From: Bacteroidales bacterium
GTDB taxonomy: Bacteria; Bacteroidota; Bacteroidia; Bacteroidales; UBA932
Direction of reading: 5' to 3'
Length of the DNA: 33,796 nt
NCBI GenBank assembly: GCA_017960585.1
Contig: JAGCYX010000085.1
Location: 1-33,796, forward strand
Every line of letters begins with the position of its first letter. The first letter of the stretch is position 1. Shown here piece by piece: positions 13,653 through 22,491 of the stretch. Both the position numbers and the translations under genes were made by a program. The notes below the pieces were generated by a model. It had not been told where the DNA came from. It ran no database searches and was given only the letters and a program-made list of their open reading frames with translations.

Positions 13653-16160
13653 ATGAAAAAGATCCTCTTCTTCCTTCTGATCATGACGCTCTGCGCCTGT
13701 GGGCAGCAGGGCCGGATGGCCTCCGGGGACGAGCTCGTCCTGGACGGGGGCTGGACGCTCAGCCGTGACGGCGGCGCGGAGCGGTATGCCGCCGCGGTCC
13801 CGTCGACGGTGTGCGGCGTCCTCTCGGAGGCGGGCTGTTTCGGCGAAGACCTGTTCGAGGGGCGCAACTACGCGTCCGTGGACAAGGCTCCCTTCGACGA
13901 CACCTGGACCTACAGCACCACCTTCGCGGCCCGGCCCGACGCCGGGCAGTACTGCGAGCTGGTGTTCGACGGCCTGAACTACTATGCCGACATCTTCCTG
14001 AACGGCACGCAGATCGCGTCTTCCGACACGACCTTCGGCGTCTTCCGCCGCCGCGCGTACGAGGTCGGCTCGCTGCTGAAGGGCAGCAACAGCCTGGAAG
14101 TCAAACTGCGCCGCGCGCAGAAGGGCGACCTGAACATCGGTTTCGTGGACTGGAATCCCCGTCCCTTCGATGAGAGCATGGGCATCGTGCGGCCGGTGAC
14201 GCTCCGCACGACCGGCGCCGTGTCGGTGGAGGACGTGTTCGTGATTCCCGACCTGAACGTGGAGACGCTCGCCGAGGCGGACCTGGAGTTGCGCGTGAAG
14301 CTGCGCAACCACGCCGACCAGCCCGTCGAGGGTACGCTGGTCCTGGTCATCGACGGCGTGGGCGAGGCTTCGGTCCCCGTCAGTCTGCCCGCCGCGGCGC
14401 TGCAGACGGTGACGGTCACGGCGGAGCAGGCGGCCGTGCTGCACCTGGACCATCCCCGCGTGTGGTGGAGCTATGATCTCGGCAAGCCGGAACTGTACCA
14501 CCTGGCCGCCCGCGTGGACCTGGACGGCGCCCTGTCCGACCGGAAGGAGGTCGATTTCGGCGTCCGCAAGATCACGAGCTGCCTGACGGCGGAGAACTAC
14601 CGCCAGTACAAACTCAACGGCCGCGACGTCTTGATCAAGGGCGCCGGCTGGACCGACGACCTCTTCCTGCGCGACACGCCGGAAAGCATCCGGCAGCAGG
14701 TGGAGTACGTCAAGGACATGAACCTGAACTGCATCCGTTTCGAGAATATCTGGGGCAAGGACGACACCGTCTACGACCTCTGCGACCAGCTCGGCGTGCT
14801 GGCCCTCGTGGGCTTCAGCTGCCAGTGGGAGTGGGAGGACTACTGCGGTCTGCCGGAAGTGGGCCATTTCGGCTGCATCAACGGCCAGGAGGTCGAGGAC
14901 CTCGCGGTCGCGTATTTCCACGACCAGGTGGTGCGCCTGCACAACCACGCATCGGTCATCGGCTGGCTGACGGGCAGCGACCGCATTCCGAATCCGGAGC
15001 TGGAGAAGCGCTATCTCGAAGTCTTTCAGCAGGAAGACTACCGCTCCTATGTGTGCTCGGCGAAGAATATGGAGAGCCTGGCCGGCTGGTCCGGCTCCAA
15101 GATGGAAGGTCCCTATGAGTATGTGGCCCCGGATTATTGGTATCGTAATACCGACGCCGGCGGCGCCTTCGGTTTCAACACCGAGACCGGCATCGGCGCC
15201 AACCTGCCGCAGGCCGAGTCCCTGCGCCGCATGATCCCGAAGGACGCCCTGTGGCCCCTGTCCGACAGCTGGAACTACCACTGCACCGCGTCCGGTTCGG
15301 CGATGAACTCGCCGAAGATGCTCAATACCATCATCGAGAACCAGTACGGTGCCGCGGAAGGTTTCGAGGACTTCGTCCGCAAGGCGCACGCCGTGGACTA
15401 CGACGGCACGCGTGCCATGTTCGAGTCCTTCCGCGCCCGGATGCCCAAATCGACCGGCATCGTGCAGTGGATGCTGAACTCCGCCTGGCCGTCCCTCTAC
15501 TGGCAACTGTACGACTGGTACGGCGTCCCGACGGCCGGCTACTATGGCACCAAGAAGGCCTGCGAGCCCGTGCAGCTCATCTTCGACTACGCCGACCGCA
15601 AGGTCTACGCGGTCAGCGAGCGGCCGGAGGCCTGCACGCTCAAGGCCGCCGTGCTCGTCTATGACGCGCAGTCGCGCGTGCTCGGCGGGGACACCCGCGA
15701 GATCACGCTGGACTACCGCCAGAGCCTGCCGGTCTTCGACCTGCGCCGCTACGACGGCAAGCCGCACTTCGTGGCGCTCTCCCTGACGACGGCCGACGGC
15801 ACGCCGGTCGCGGACAATTTCTACTGCCTGCCGGCGAAGGACAGCGAGTACGACTGGTCGAAGACCAACTGGTACCTGACGCCGATCACGCGCCACGCCG
15901 ACCTGGGCTTCGTGTTCGCGCAGGAGCCTGCGGAGGTGGAGCTGAACGTGGAGCAGGGCGGGGGCGTGTACACCGTGACGCTCTCCAACAAGTCTTCCGT
16001 GATCGCCTATATGAATATCCTGAAGGCGCTGGACGCCGACTGCCAGCTGGTTGCGCCGGCTTTCTGGAGCGACAACTTCTTCCCGCTCCTGCCGGGCCAG
16101 ACCAAGACCGTGACCTGCCGGACCGATGCGCCCGACGTGCACATCATCTTAGATAAGTAA
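13653..16160 (+). CDS. GH2 lipoprotein of the exo-beta-glucosaminidase / endo-beta-mannosidase subgroup
   Basis: Encodes 835 residues with a lipoprotein signal (lipobox LCAC, Cys near 16). GH2 build: jelly-roll N-domain ('DDTWTYSTTF', 'LVFDGLNYYADIFLNGTQIA'), immunoglobulin-like domains, then the TIM barrel from about 290 and C-terminal beta domains. In place of the usual GH2 Asn-Glu acid/base, the sequence has 'WLTGSDRIPNPELE' with Asp443; the nucleophile is Glu511 in 'GFNTETGIG'. An aspartate acid/base followed by a proline-rich stretch is the mark of the subgroup that contains actinomycete exo-beta-D-glucosaminidases and plant endo-beta-mannosidases. It would therefore release glucosamine from chitosan-like ends, or cleave a mannose-GlcNAc core; the amino-sugar context supports the former but both remain possible. 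Gaps of seven and six bases to ROK and the alkaline phosphatase show one operon. Confidence 0.88.
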   Translation: MKKILFFLLIMTLCACGQQGRMASGDELVLDGGWTLSRDGGAERYAAAVPSTVCGVLSEAGCFGEDLFEGRNYASVDKAPFDDTWTYSTTFAARPDAGQYCELVFDGLNYYADIFLNGTQIASSDTTFGVFRRRAYEVGSLLKGSNSLEVKLRRAQKGDLNIGFVDWNPRPFDESMGIVRPVTLRTTGAVSVEDVFVIPDLNVETLAEADLELRVKLRNHADQPVEGTLVLVIDGVGEASVPVSLPAAALQTVTVTAEQAAVLHLDHPRVWWSYDLGKPELYHLAARVDLDGALSDRKEVDFGVRKITSCLTAENYRQYKLNGRDVLIKGAGWTDDLFLRDTPESIRQQVEYVKDMNLNCIRFENIWGKDDTVYDLCDQLGVLALVGFSCQWEWEDYCGLPEVGHFGCINGQEVEDLAVAYFHDQVVRLHNHASVIGWLTGSDRIPNPELEKRYLEVFQQEDYRSYVCSAKNMESLAGWSGSKMEGPYEYVAPDYWYRNTDAGGAFGFNTETGIGANLPQAESLRRMIPKDALWPLSDSWNYHCTASGSAMNSPKMLNTIIENQYGAAEGFEDFVRKAHAVDYDGTRAMFESFRARMPKSTGIVQWMLNSAWPSLYWQLYDWYGVPTAGYYGTKKACEPVQLIFDYADRKVYAVSERPEACTLKAAVLVYDAQSRVLGGDTREITLDYRQSLPVFDLRRYDGKPHFVALSLTTADGTPVADNFYCLPAKDSEYDWSKTNWYLTPITRHADLGFVFAQEPAEVELNVEQGGGVYTVTLSNKSSVIAYMNILKALDADCQLVAPAFWSDNFFPLLPGQTKTVTCRTDAPDVHIILDK

Positions 16161-16166
16161 CAGTCT

Positions 16167-17336
16167 ATGAAAAAGTTTTTCTTCCTTCTTCTGCTGACCC
16201 TGGGTTGCGCTGCGGGAGCCTTCGCACAGAGCGAAGAGCAGGACATTTCCCGCAACCGGTCGAAGTACGCGAACGATCAGTTCCGCGAGGATGACCAGTA
16301 CACGGTGGCCGAGCCGTATCAGACGGTGACGGTCTCGCAGCCCCGGTCGAAAAAGATCAAGAACATCATCTTCATGATCGGCGACGGCATGGGGTTGGAG
16401 CAGGTCAGCTGCGGCTGGGTGCTCAATGGGGGACATCTTAACCTTGACAATTTCCCGTATACGGGCTTCTCCCGCACCTATGCCGTCGACCGGCTCGTGA
16501 CCGATTCCTGCGCCGGCGGTTCCGCCCTGGCCACGGGCGTGAAGACCAAGTACTACTACATGGGCGTGGATCCTGAAGGGAATCCCGTCCAGAGCGTGCT
16601 GCGCCACGCCCAGCAGAAGGGCATGAAGACCGGCGTCGCCGTGACCTGCCGCATCAACGACGCCACGCCCCTGGACTACGTGGGCCATTCGCTCGACCGC
16701 GACGAGGAGGAGATCAACGCCGCCCAGTATGTGGACAGCGGCGTGGATTTCCTCTCCGGCGGCGGCATCCAGTTCTGGCGCGGACGCGAGGACGGACGCG
16801 ACCTGGTGCAGGAGATGGTGGACCGCGGCTACACCTTCGTGGACAACCGCGAGGACCTGAACAAGGTGAAGGAAGGCCGCGTGCTCGGTCTCTTCGCTCC
16901 GCTGGAGATGGAGCCCTCGCTGGACCGCGGCCCCGTGCTCGAGGACTGCGCCATGAAGGCCATCGAGCTGCTGGACAACAAGAAGGGATTCTTCCTGATG
17001 ATCGAAGGCTCCAGCATCGATGACTGGGGACATCGCCAGAAGATCGGTTACGTGGCCGAGGAACTGTTCGACTTCGACCGCACCATCGGCAAGGTGCTCG
17101 AGTGGGCGGAGAAGGACGGACATACGCTGGTCGTCGTGACGGCGGACCATGCCACCGGCGGCCTGACCCTGATTGACGGCAGCCTGGAAGAGCGCACGGT
17201 GAAGGTCCACTTCTCGACCAAGGGCCACAACGGCATCCTGGTCCCCGTGTACGCGTACGGCCCGCACGCCGAGGAGTTTATCGGTGTGCATGAAAATGCC
17301 GAGATCGGCCAGATCATCCATCGCCTGCTGAAATAA
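16167..17336 (+). CDS. Alkaline phosphatase, PhoA superfamily, exported
   Basis: Encodes 389 residues. A signal peptide (1 to about 20, ending GAFAQ) exports it. Motifs of the alkaline phosphatase fold are complete: 'IFMIGDGMG' (metal Asp), 'TDSCAGGSALATG' with nucleophile Ser114, 'MIEGSSIDDWGH' (Glu, Asp and His metal ligands), 'VVTADHATGG' (Asp-His) and 'HFSTKGHNG' (last His). It hydrolyses phosphate monoesters using two zinc ions. It is shorter than E. coli PhoA (about 450) as many Bacteroidota homologues are. It is the third gene of the ROK-GH2 operon and ends six bases before operator C of susC. Its place within a glycan locus, rather than a phosphate-starvation operon, together with the histidine phosphatase at 8175, suggests the target glycan or its products carry phosphate. 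Confidence 0.92.
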   Translation: MKKFFFLLLLTLGCAAGAFAQSEEQDISRNRSKYANDQFREDDQYTVAEPYQTVTVSQPRSKKIKNIIFMIGDGMGLEQVSCGWVLNGGHLNLDNFPYTGFSRTYAVDRLVTDSCAGGSALATGVKTKYYYMGVDPEGNPVQSVLRHAQQKGMKTGVAVTCRINDATPLDYVGHSLDRDEEEINAAQYVDSGVDFLSGGGIQFWRGREDGRDLVQEMVDRGYTFVDNREDLNKVKEGRVLGLFAPLEMEPSLDRGPVLEDCAMKAIELLDNKKGFFLMIEGSSIDDWGHRQKIGYVAEELFDFDRTIGKVLEWAEKDGHTLVVVTADHATGGLTLIDGSLEERTVKVHFSTKGHNGILVPVYAYGPHAEEFIGVHENAEIGQIIHRLLK

Positions 17337-17342
17337 CGACGT

Positions 17343-17370
17343 GCGCAATTTGTGTATATGAATACGCAAT
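17343..17370 (+). promoter_or_regulatory. Operator C: 21-bp direct repeat, candidate XylR-type site
   Basis: GCGCAAT at 17343-17349 and ACGCAAT at 17364-17370 start 21 bp apart. The centre TGTGTAT (17351-17357) and the AAT before the second half-site match operator B. Exactly 28 bases separate it from the susC -7 box at 17399. The first half-site is the most divergent of the six. Only six bases separate it from the phosphatase stop codon. Confidence 0.75.
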
Positions 17371-17398
17371 TATTACTCTCAACTGTGATGGAAAAAGA

Positions 17399-17406
17399 TA
17401 TTTTTG
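17399..17406 (+). promoter_or_regulatory. -7 box of susC-susD operon
   Basis: TATTTTTG fits TAnnTTTG; the ATG at 17441 follows 34 bases later, giving a leader of about 28 bases. No strong -33 box is seen, in keeping with activator dependence. Confidence 0.65.
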
Positions 17407-17440
17407 CACCGGAAATCTACTTTTAAACCATAAAAACCAT

Positions 17441-20400
17441 ATGAAAACCACAAAACTCCTTCTTCTTTTCCTGTCCGGCTTTGCTGCCCTGGGCCTCCAG
17501 GCGCAGAACCTGACCGTGAAGGGAACGATCACTGACGGAGCCACCGGGGATCCCGTCCCCTTCGCATCCGTCGTCGTAAAGGGCACGGGCGCCTGGACCA
17601 CCTCCGACGCCGACGGCCACTACACGGTTGAGGCTCCCGCCACCGCCACGCTCTCCGTGGAGAGCCTGGGCTATGTCTCGGCTGCTATCGCCGTGGACGG
17701 CAAGACCGCCCTGGACATCACCCTGTATCCCGATCTGGACCAGCTCTCCGAGGCGGTCGTCATCGGTTACGGTGTGCAGCAGAAAAAACTCCTCACCGGA
17801 TCCACCGTCCAGGTGAAGGGAGGTGACCTGACGAAACTCAGTACGACTTCGGTCCTCGGCGCTCTGCAGAGCCAGAGCCCGGGTGTCACCATCACGCAGG
17901 CCTCCGGCCAGCCCGGCGAGGGCTACAAGGTCAACATCCGCGGTATGGGTACGATCGGTGATTCCGATCCTCTGTACGTTATCGACGGTGTGGCCGGCGG
18001 CAGCCTCAGCGCCCTCAACCCGGCCGACATCGAGTCCATCGACGTGCTCAAGGATGCCGCCTCCGCCGCCATCTACGGTGCGCGTGCTGCGAACGGCGTC
18101 GTGCTCGTGACCACCAAGCAGGGTAAGGAAGGCCGCGCCGTCGTGTCCTATGACGGTTACTATGGCTGGCAGTTCATCTCCAAGATGCCGAACCTCTGCA
18201 ACGCGCAGGAATACATGGCCGCTCTCGATCTTATGTACAAGAATGAGGGCATCGCCCTGACCAACTGGTCCGCCGTCCTGCCCGCCAAGCTCTATCAGTC
18301 TATCCAGAACGGTTCCTGGAAGGGCACCAACTGGATGGAAGAGGCTTACAACAAGGGCGCCATGACGCAGAACCACGCGATCAACGTGACCGGCGGCACC
18401 GCCGACCACAAGTACGCCATCGGTCTGTCCTACACCGCGCAGGACGGTATCATCGGCTACAACAAGATCGACCCGGTCAACGCCCAGTTCCAGCGCTACA
18501 CCTTCCGTGTGAACACGGACAACGTCGTGATCAAGAACGACAACCTCGATATCCTCCGCATCGGCCAGACGCTGAACTTCAACCACAGCACCAACAGCGG
18601 TATCGCCGACGACGTGGACATCTACTGGAACTCCGTGCACAATATCCTCCGTGCCACTCCGGTGCTTCCTGCTTACACCTATGACGAGCAGGGCAACGTG
18701 ACGGGCTTCTACGATCAGGATGCGCGTTCCGCCGAAGGCTGGACCTTCGACACCGCCACCAGCTCCGCGAACCCGCTCGCATACGACTACTACACTTCCC
18801 GCGGTCTGAACAAGAGCTCCAGCTTTACGCTGCAGGCCAGCATCTTCGCCGAGTTCCAGCCGATCAAGAACCTCAAGTTCAAGACCCAGTTCGGTTACTT
18901 GATGTCCGCCGGCTCCTCCCGCTCCTACAACATGATCTACAACATCAACCCCAAGGTGTTCAACGATTTTGACAATGTGAGCCAGAGCATGAGCACGAAC
19001 CAGCGCATCACCTGGGAGAACACGGCTTCCTATTCCTTCTCGATCGCCGACAAGCACAACTTCGACGTCGTGGTCGGTCAGTCCATCGAGAAGTGGGGTA
19101 TGGGCGAGCAGATCAGCGGCAATGGTACGAACTCCATCTTCCCGAACGACTTCGAGCGCGCTTACCTCTCCAACACCAAGCCGACGCAGCTGAGCGAAAT
19201 CTCCGTCTCCGGCAAGCCCCGCAGCCAGGGTGCCCTCGCTTCCTTCTTCGGCCGTGTCAACTACAACTTCGACAGCAAGTACATGTTCTCCGCCACGGTC
19301 CGCGCCGATGGTTCTTCGAACTTCGCCCGCGGTCACCGCTGGGGTATCTTCCCGTCCGCATCCGCCGGTTGGGTGATCTCCTCCGAGCCGTGGATGGCCG
19401 AGGCCAAGAACTGGCTCAGCTTCCTGAAGCTGCGCGCCAGCTGGGGCCAGAACGGTAACGCCAGCATCTCCAACTTCCAGTACCTCTCCACCATCGTGCT
19501 TGACACGGACGCTTCCTACGCCTTTGATTCCGAGGATTCCTTCGCGACCGGCGCCGTGGGCGACGTGCTCGCCAACCCGGACGTGAGCTGGGAGACCTCC
19601 CAGCAGCTCGACTTCGGTATCGACGCCCGCTTCTTCAACTCCCGTCTCGGTGTCTCCCTCGACGCTTACATCAAGGACACCCGCGACTGGCTCGTCGATG
19701 CTCCGATCGCTTCCGTGTACGGCCTCAACCCGCCGTATATCAATGGCGGCGACATCCGCAACTCCGGTATCGAACTCTCCATCGACTGGAGCAAGAACAC
19801 CGGTGACTTCACCTACGGCATCAACGTGAACGGTGCCTACAACAAGAACCTCGTCACCCGTATCGCCAACGCCGAGGGTATCATCCACGGCGCCGAGGAC
19901 ATCCTCTCCGAGGGTACGACCGAAATGTACCGCGCCCAGGTCGGCTATCCGATCGGCTACTTCTACGGCTACAAGACCGCCGGTGTCTTCCAGAACCAGG
20001 CGCAGGTCGACGCCACCAAGGTGAAATATGAGGGCTCCAAGCCGGGCGACCTGATCTTCGTGGACGTGAACGGCGACGGCGTCATCTCCTCCGACGACCG
20101 CACCATGATCGGTGACCCGAACCCCGACTTCACCGCCGGCCTGAACTTCTGGATGGCGTACAAGGGCTTCGACTTCAACGTCTCCGGCTACGGCGCCTTC
20201 GGACAGCAGATCGCCAAGTCCTACCGCTCCTTCGCCGACAGCCAGCGTGACAACTTCACCACCGACGTGTTCAACACCTGGACGGGTGAGGGTACCTCCA
20301 ACAAGCTCCCGATCCTGACCTACGGCAGCAACCGCAACTGGCAGAACATCTCCGATATCTATATCGAGAACGGCGACTACTTCAAGATCTCCAACGTGAC

Positions 20401-20614
20401 CCTCGGCTACGATTTCCGCCGCCTGATCAACATGAAGTACATCAGCAAGGCCCGCCTGTATGTCTCCGCCCAGAACCTCCTGACCATCACCGGCTACTCC
20501 GGCATGGATCCGGAAATGGGCAAGGGTACCGACGACGACTGGGCTTCCGGTATCGACGTGGGCTTCTATCCTTCCTCCAGGATTTTCCTCATCGGTGTTA
20601 ACATTCAATTCTAG
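17441..20614 (+). CDS. SusC-like TonB-dependent outer-membrane glycan importer
   Basis: Encodes 1057 residues. Signal peptide 1-22; carboxypeptidase-regulatory-like beta-sandwich about 24-105 ('VKGTITDGATGDPVPFASVVVKGT'-type motif, split here for length); 'EAVVIGYGVQQKK' at about 105-118 begins the plug, which includes 'NIRGMGTIGDSDPLYVIDG' and 'IDVLKDAASAAIYGARAANG', the SusC signatures. The rest is the 22-strand barrel, ending in 'FLIGVNIQF' with a terminal aromatic residue. It imports oligosaccharides delivered by the SusD partner, driven by TonB. There is no N-terminal secretin (STN) domain, so no sigma/anti-sigma signalling is implied; control is more likely through operator C and the XylR-type regulator. 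Codon use differs from neighbours (more GGT and CGT), as expected of a highly expressed gene. The next gene, susD, starts six bases downstream. Confidence 0.96.
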   Translation: MKTTKLLLLFLSGFAALGLQAQNLTVKGTITDGATGDPVPFASVVVKGTGAWTTSDADGHYTVEAPATATLSVESLGYVSAAIAVDGKTALDITLYPDLDQLSEAVVIGYGVQQKKLLTGSTVQVKGGDLTKLSTTSVLGALQSQSPGVTITQASGQPGEGYKVNIRGMGTIGDSDPLYVIDGVAGGSLSALNPADIESIDVLKDAASAAIYGARAANGVVLVTTKQGKEGRAVVSYDGYYGWQFISKMPNLCNAQEYMAALDLMYKNEGIALTNWSAVLPAKLYQSIQNGSWKGTNWMEEAYNKGAMTQNHAINVTGGTADHKYAIGLSYTAQDGIIGYNKIDPVNAQFQRYTFRVNTDNVVIKNDNLDILRIGQTLNFNHSTNSGIADDVDIYWNSVHNILRATPVLPAYTYDEQGNVTGFYDQDARSAEGWTFDTATSSANPLAYDYYTSRGLNKSSSFTLQASIFAEFQPIKNLKFKTQFGYLMSAGSSRSYNMIYNINPKVFNDFDNVSQSMSTNQRITWENTASYSFSIADKHNFDVVVGQSIEKWGMGEQISGNGTNSIFPNDFERAYLSNTKPTQLSEISVSGKPRSQGALASFFGRVNYNFDSKYMFSATVRADGSSNFARGHRWGIFPSASAGWVISSEPWMAEAKNWLSFLKLRASWGQNGNASISNFQYLSTIVLDTDASYAFDSEDSFATGAVGDVLANPDVSWETSQQLDFGIDARFFNSRLGVSLDAYIKDTRDWLVDAPIASVYGLNPPYINGGDIRNSGIELSIDWSKNTGDFTYGINVNGAYNKNLVTRIANAEGIIHGAEDILSEGTTEMYRAQVGYPIGYFYGYKTAGVFQNQAQVDATKVKYEGSKPGDLIFVDVNGDGVISSDDRTMIGDPNPDFTAGLNFWMAYKGFDFNVSGYGAFGQQIAKSYRSFADSQRDNFTTDVFNTWTGEGTSNKLPILTYGSNRNWQNISDIYIENGDYFKISNVTLGYDFRRLINMKYISKARLYVSAQNLLTITGYSGMDPEMGKGTDDDWASGIDVGFYPSSRIFLIGVNIQF

Positions 20615-20620
20615 CGCATC

Positions 20621-22411
20621 ATGAAAAAGACTATCATACGACTTTTTGCCGTCGCTGCCTGCGTGTTCGCTTTCTCCGCTTGCGAGAAGTTCCTGGACAC
20701 GGTCAGCTACACCGAGCGCAACACGAGTAACTTCCCGGCTTCCGAAGAGGATGCCATGCAGCTCGTGACCGGTATCTACTCTACGCTGAACCTGGACCTG
20801 CGCGACTACGCCGGCACCAGCTATATCATGCAGGCCAATCTCTGCTCCGACGACCAGTACGGCGGCGGTGGCATGGATGACGCCGAAGCCCAGGCCTGGG
20901 ACCACCTGATGTACAACGACATCGACGCCCAGGGCGAAGTCTGGACGAACTGCTACAACGGTATCGGCCGCGCCAACATGGCCATCTCCGCCCTCGACAA
21001 GGTGGCGGACGAGGACCTGCGCAACCAGCTCCTCGGCGAGGCCTACATCCTCCGTTCCTGGTTCTACTTCGAACTGACCCAGATGTTCGAGATCGTTCCG
21101 TTGGTGACCTCCGTGCCTGAGAGCGTCGGCGACGCCGCCGAGTATCCGGCCCTGGCGACCGTCGAGGAGATCTACGGCTTCATCGCCGCCAGCCTCAAGC
21201 AGGCTTGCGAGATCATGCCGTCCACCCCGTACGGCCAGGTCCTGACCGGCCGCGGCCACGTGAACCGCTGGGTGGCGGAAGGCCTCCTGGCCCGCGTGTA
21301 CCTGTTCTACACCGGTTTCTACAGCGACAAGGAGGGCAAGTCCATCACCACCCTGCCTGTGATGAACCTGGAGACCAACGAGATGTCTTCCGAGACCATC
21401 GGCAAGGACTATGTCGTCGCCAAGCTCGAGGACTGCATCAAGAATTCCGGCTACCAGCTGCTGCCCGACTACCGCTGCAACTTCCCGTACAGCAACGCCG
21501 CCACCAAGGTCGACTATCCTTTCATGCAGGATTGCGAGGAGTCCTGGTATCCGGACGCCCACAACCCTGAGCAGATGTTCCACATCAACGCCGCCAAGTC
21601 CAGCCACAAGTACAACTACCTCAACATGTACTGCGGCCTGCGTACCTTCGACAGCGGCGACTACAAGCCGGTGTTCCCGATGAACCGCGGCTATGGCTTC
21701 GCCACCGTGAACCCGGATCTGTGGAATACCTGGGATCCTAATGATATCCGCCGCATGGGCTCCATCTGGAGCGTCGCGGAGGAAGCGCCCGAGGCGCTGG
21801 CGTCCGGTGCCTACCAGATCGGCGCCGAGAGCCAGATGGAAGAGTCCCTGCTCTGGCAGAAGAAGAGCCAGGCCATCGCCTGCTACATCAACGGCAAGTG
21901 GATCTTCGAGTTCACCTCCTCTTCGATGTACTATGGCGCCGACAAGGACCTGGGCCGCAAGAAGTGCACGACGGACTTCACCCTCATGCGTTTCGCCGAC
22001 ATCCTCCTCATGCACGCCGAGCTGACCGACGGCAAGACGATCTACAACGGCATGGACGGTATGAACGCCGTGCGTGTCCGCGCCAAGCTGCAGCCGATTC
22101 CCTATAGCGTGGACGCCCTGCGTCTGGAGCGTCGCCACGAGCTGGCCTTCGAGGCCATCCGCTGGGGTGACATGCGCCGCTACGGCAAGGCTTACTGCAT
22201 CGCCGCCCTCGAGAGCCAGCTGGGCCAGAAGATCTACAACAACGGTGTCGAGACCGTGATGAAGGATCAGGGCCCCGGTTACAAGGCTCGCTACGAGGCC
22301 ACCTACGGCTTCCGCCCGTACCCGCAGACGGAGATCAGCCTCTCCAACGGTGTGCTGACGCAGAAGGCCGGATGGGATGCCGGTTCCGCCCAGTTCACGA
22401 GCTGGAAATAA
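20621..22411 (+). CDS. SusD/RagB-like surface glycan-binding lipoprotein
   Basis: Encodes 596 residues. Lipoprotein signal with Cys at about 21 in 'FAFSACEKFLDT'; the 'CEKFLD' start is typical of SusD proteins. Helical repeats of the SusD fold are indicated by 'YNGIGRANMAISALDKV', 'GEAYILRSWFYFELTQMF' and, near the C-terminus, 'LERRHELAFEAIRWGDMRRYGKA', the conserved SusD/RagB end. It caps the SusC barrel and captures the glycan at the cell surface. It lies six bases after susC and is followed by a strong terminator at 22451, so the operon appears to be only susC-susD. Ligand specificity cannot be read from sequence. Confidence 0.95.
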   Translation: MKKTIIRLFAVAACVFAFSACEKFLDTVSYTERNTSNFPASEEDAMQLVTGIYSTLNLDLRDYAGTSYIMQANLCSDDQYGGGGMDDAEAQAWDHLMYNDIDAQGEVWTNCYNGIGRANMAISALDKVADEDLRNQLLGEAYILRSWFYFELTQMFEIVPLVTSVPESVGDAAEYPALATVEEIYGFIAASLKQACEIMPSTPYGQVLTGRGHVNRWVAEGLLARVYLFYTGFYSDKEGKSITTLPVMNLETNEMSSETIGKDYVVAKLEDCIKNSGYQLLPDYRCNFPYSNAATKVDYPFMQDCEESWYPDAHNPEQMFHINAAKSSHKYNYLNMYCGLRTFDSGDYKPVFPMNRGYGFATVNPDLWNTWDPNDIRRMGSIWSVAEEAPEALASGAYQIGAESQMEESLLWQKKSQAIACYINGKWIFEFTSSSMYYGADKDLGRKKCTTDFTLMRFADILLMHAELTDGKTIYNGMDGMNAVRVRAKLQPIPYSVDALRLERRHELAFEAIRWGDMRRYGKAYCIAALESQLGQKIYNNGVETVMKDQGPGYKARYEATYGFRPYPQTEISLSNGVLTQKAGWDAGSAQFTSWK

Positions 22412-22450
22412 AAGACCGTTTTGGTTATAGAATAAATTATTTGGTTGGTG

Positions 22451-22491
22451 AAGGGGACTGGCTGAGATGGCCAGTCCCCTTTGGTTTTATT
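22451..22491. terminator. Strong intrinsic terminator after susD
   Basis: Bases 22451-22462 pair perfectly with 22470-22481 (12 bp, GC-rich core GGGGACTGGC), with a 7-base loop. Towards the right it is followed by TGGTTTTATTTCCTTTT; towards the left the complement of the preceding AT-rich stretch offers fewer Ts. It separates susD from the convergent symporter gene, whose stop codon lies at 22487-22489, and may serve both. Confidence 0.85.

Noticed and set aside
13638..16142. Long minus-strand open frame across the GH2 gene
   Set aside because: Same codon-bias artefact opposite a certain gene.
17423..22138. Very long open reading frame on the minus strand across susC and susD
   Set aside because: It is antisense to two certain genes and arises from the strong GC-rich third positions; its product is low-complexity and matches no family.
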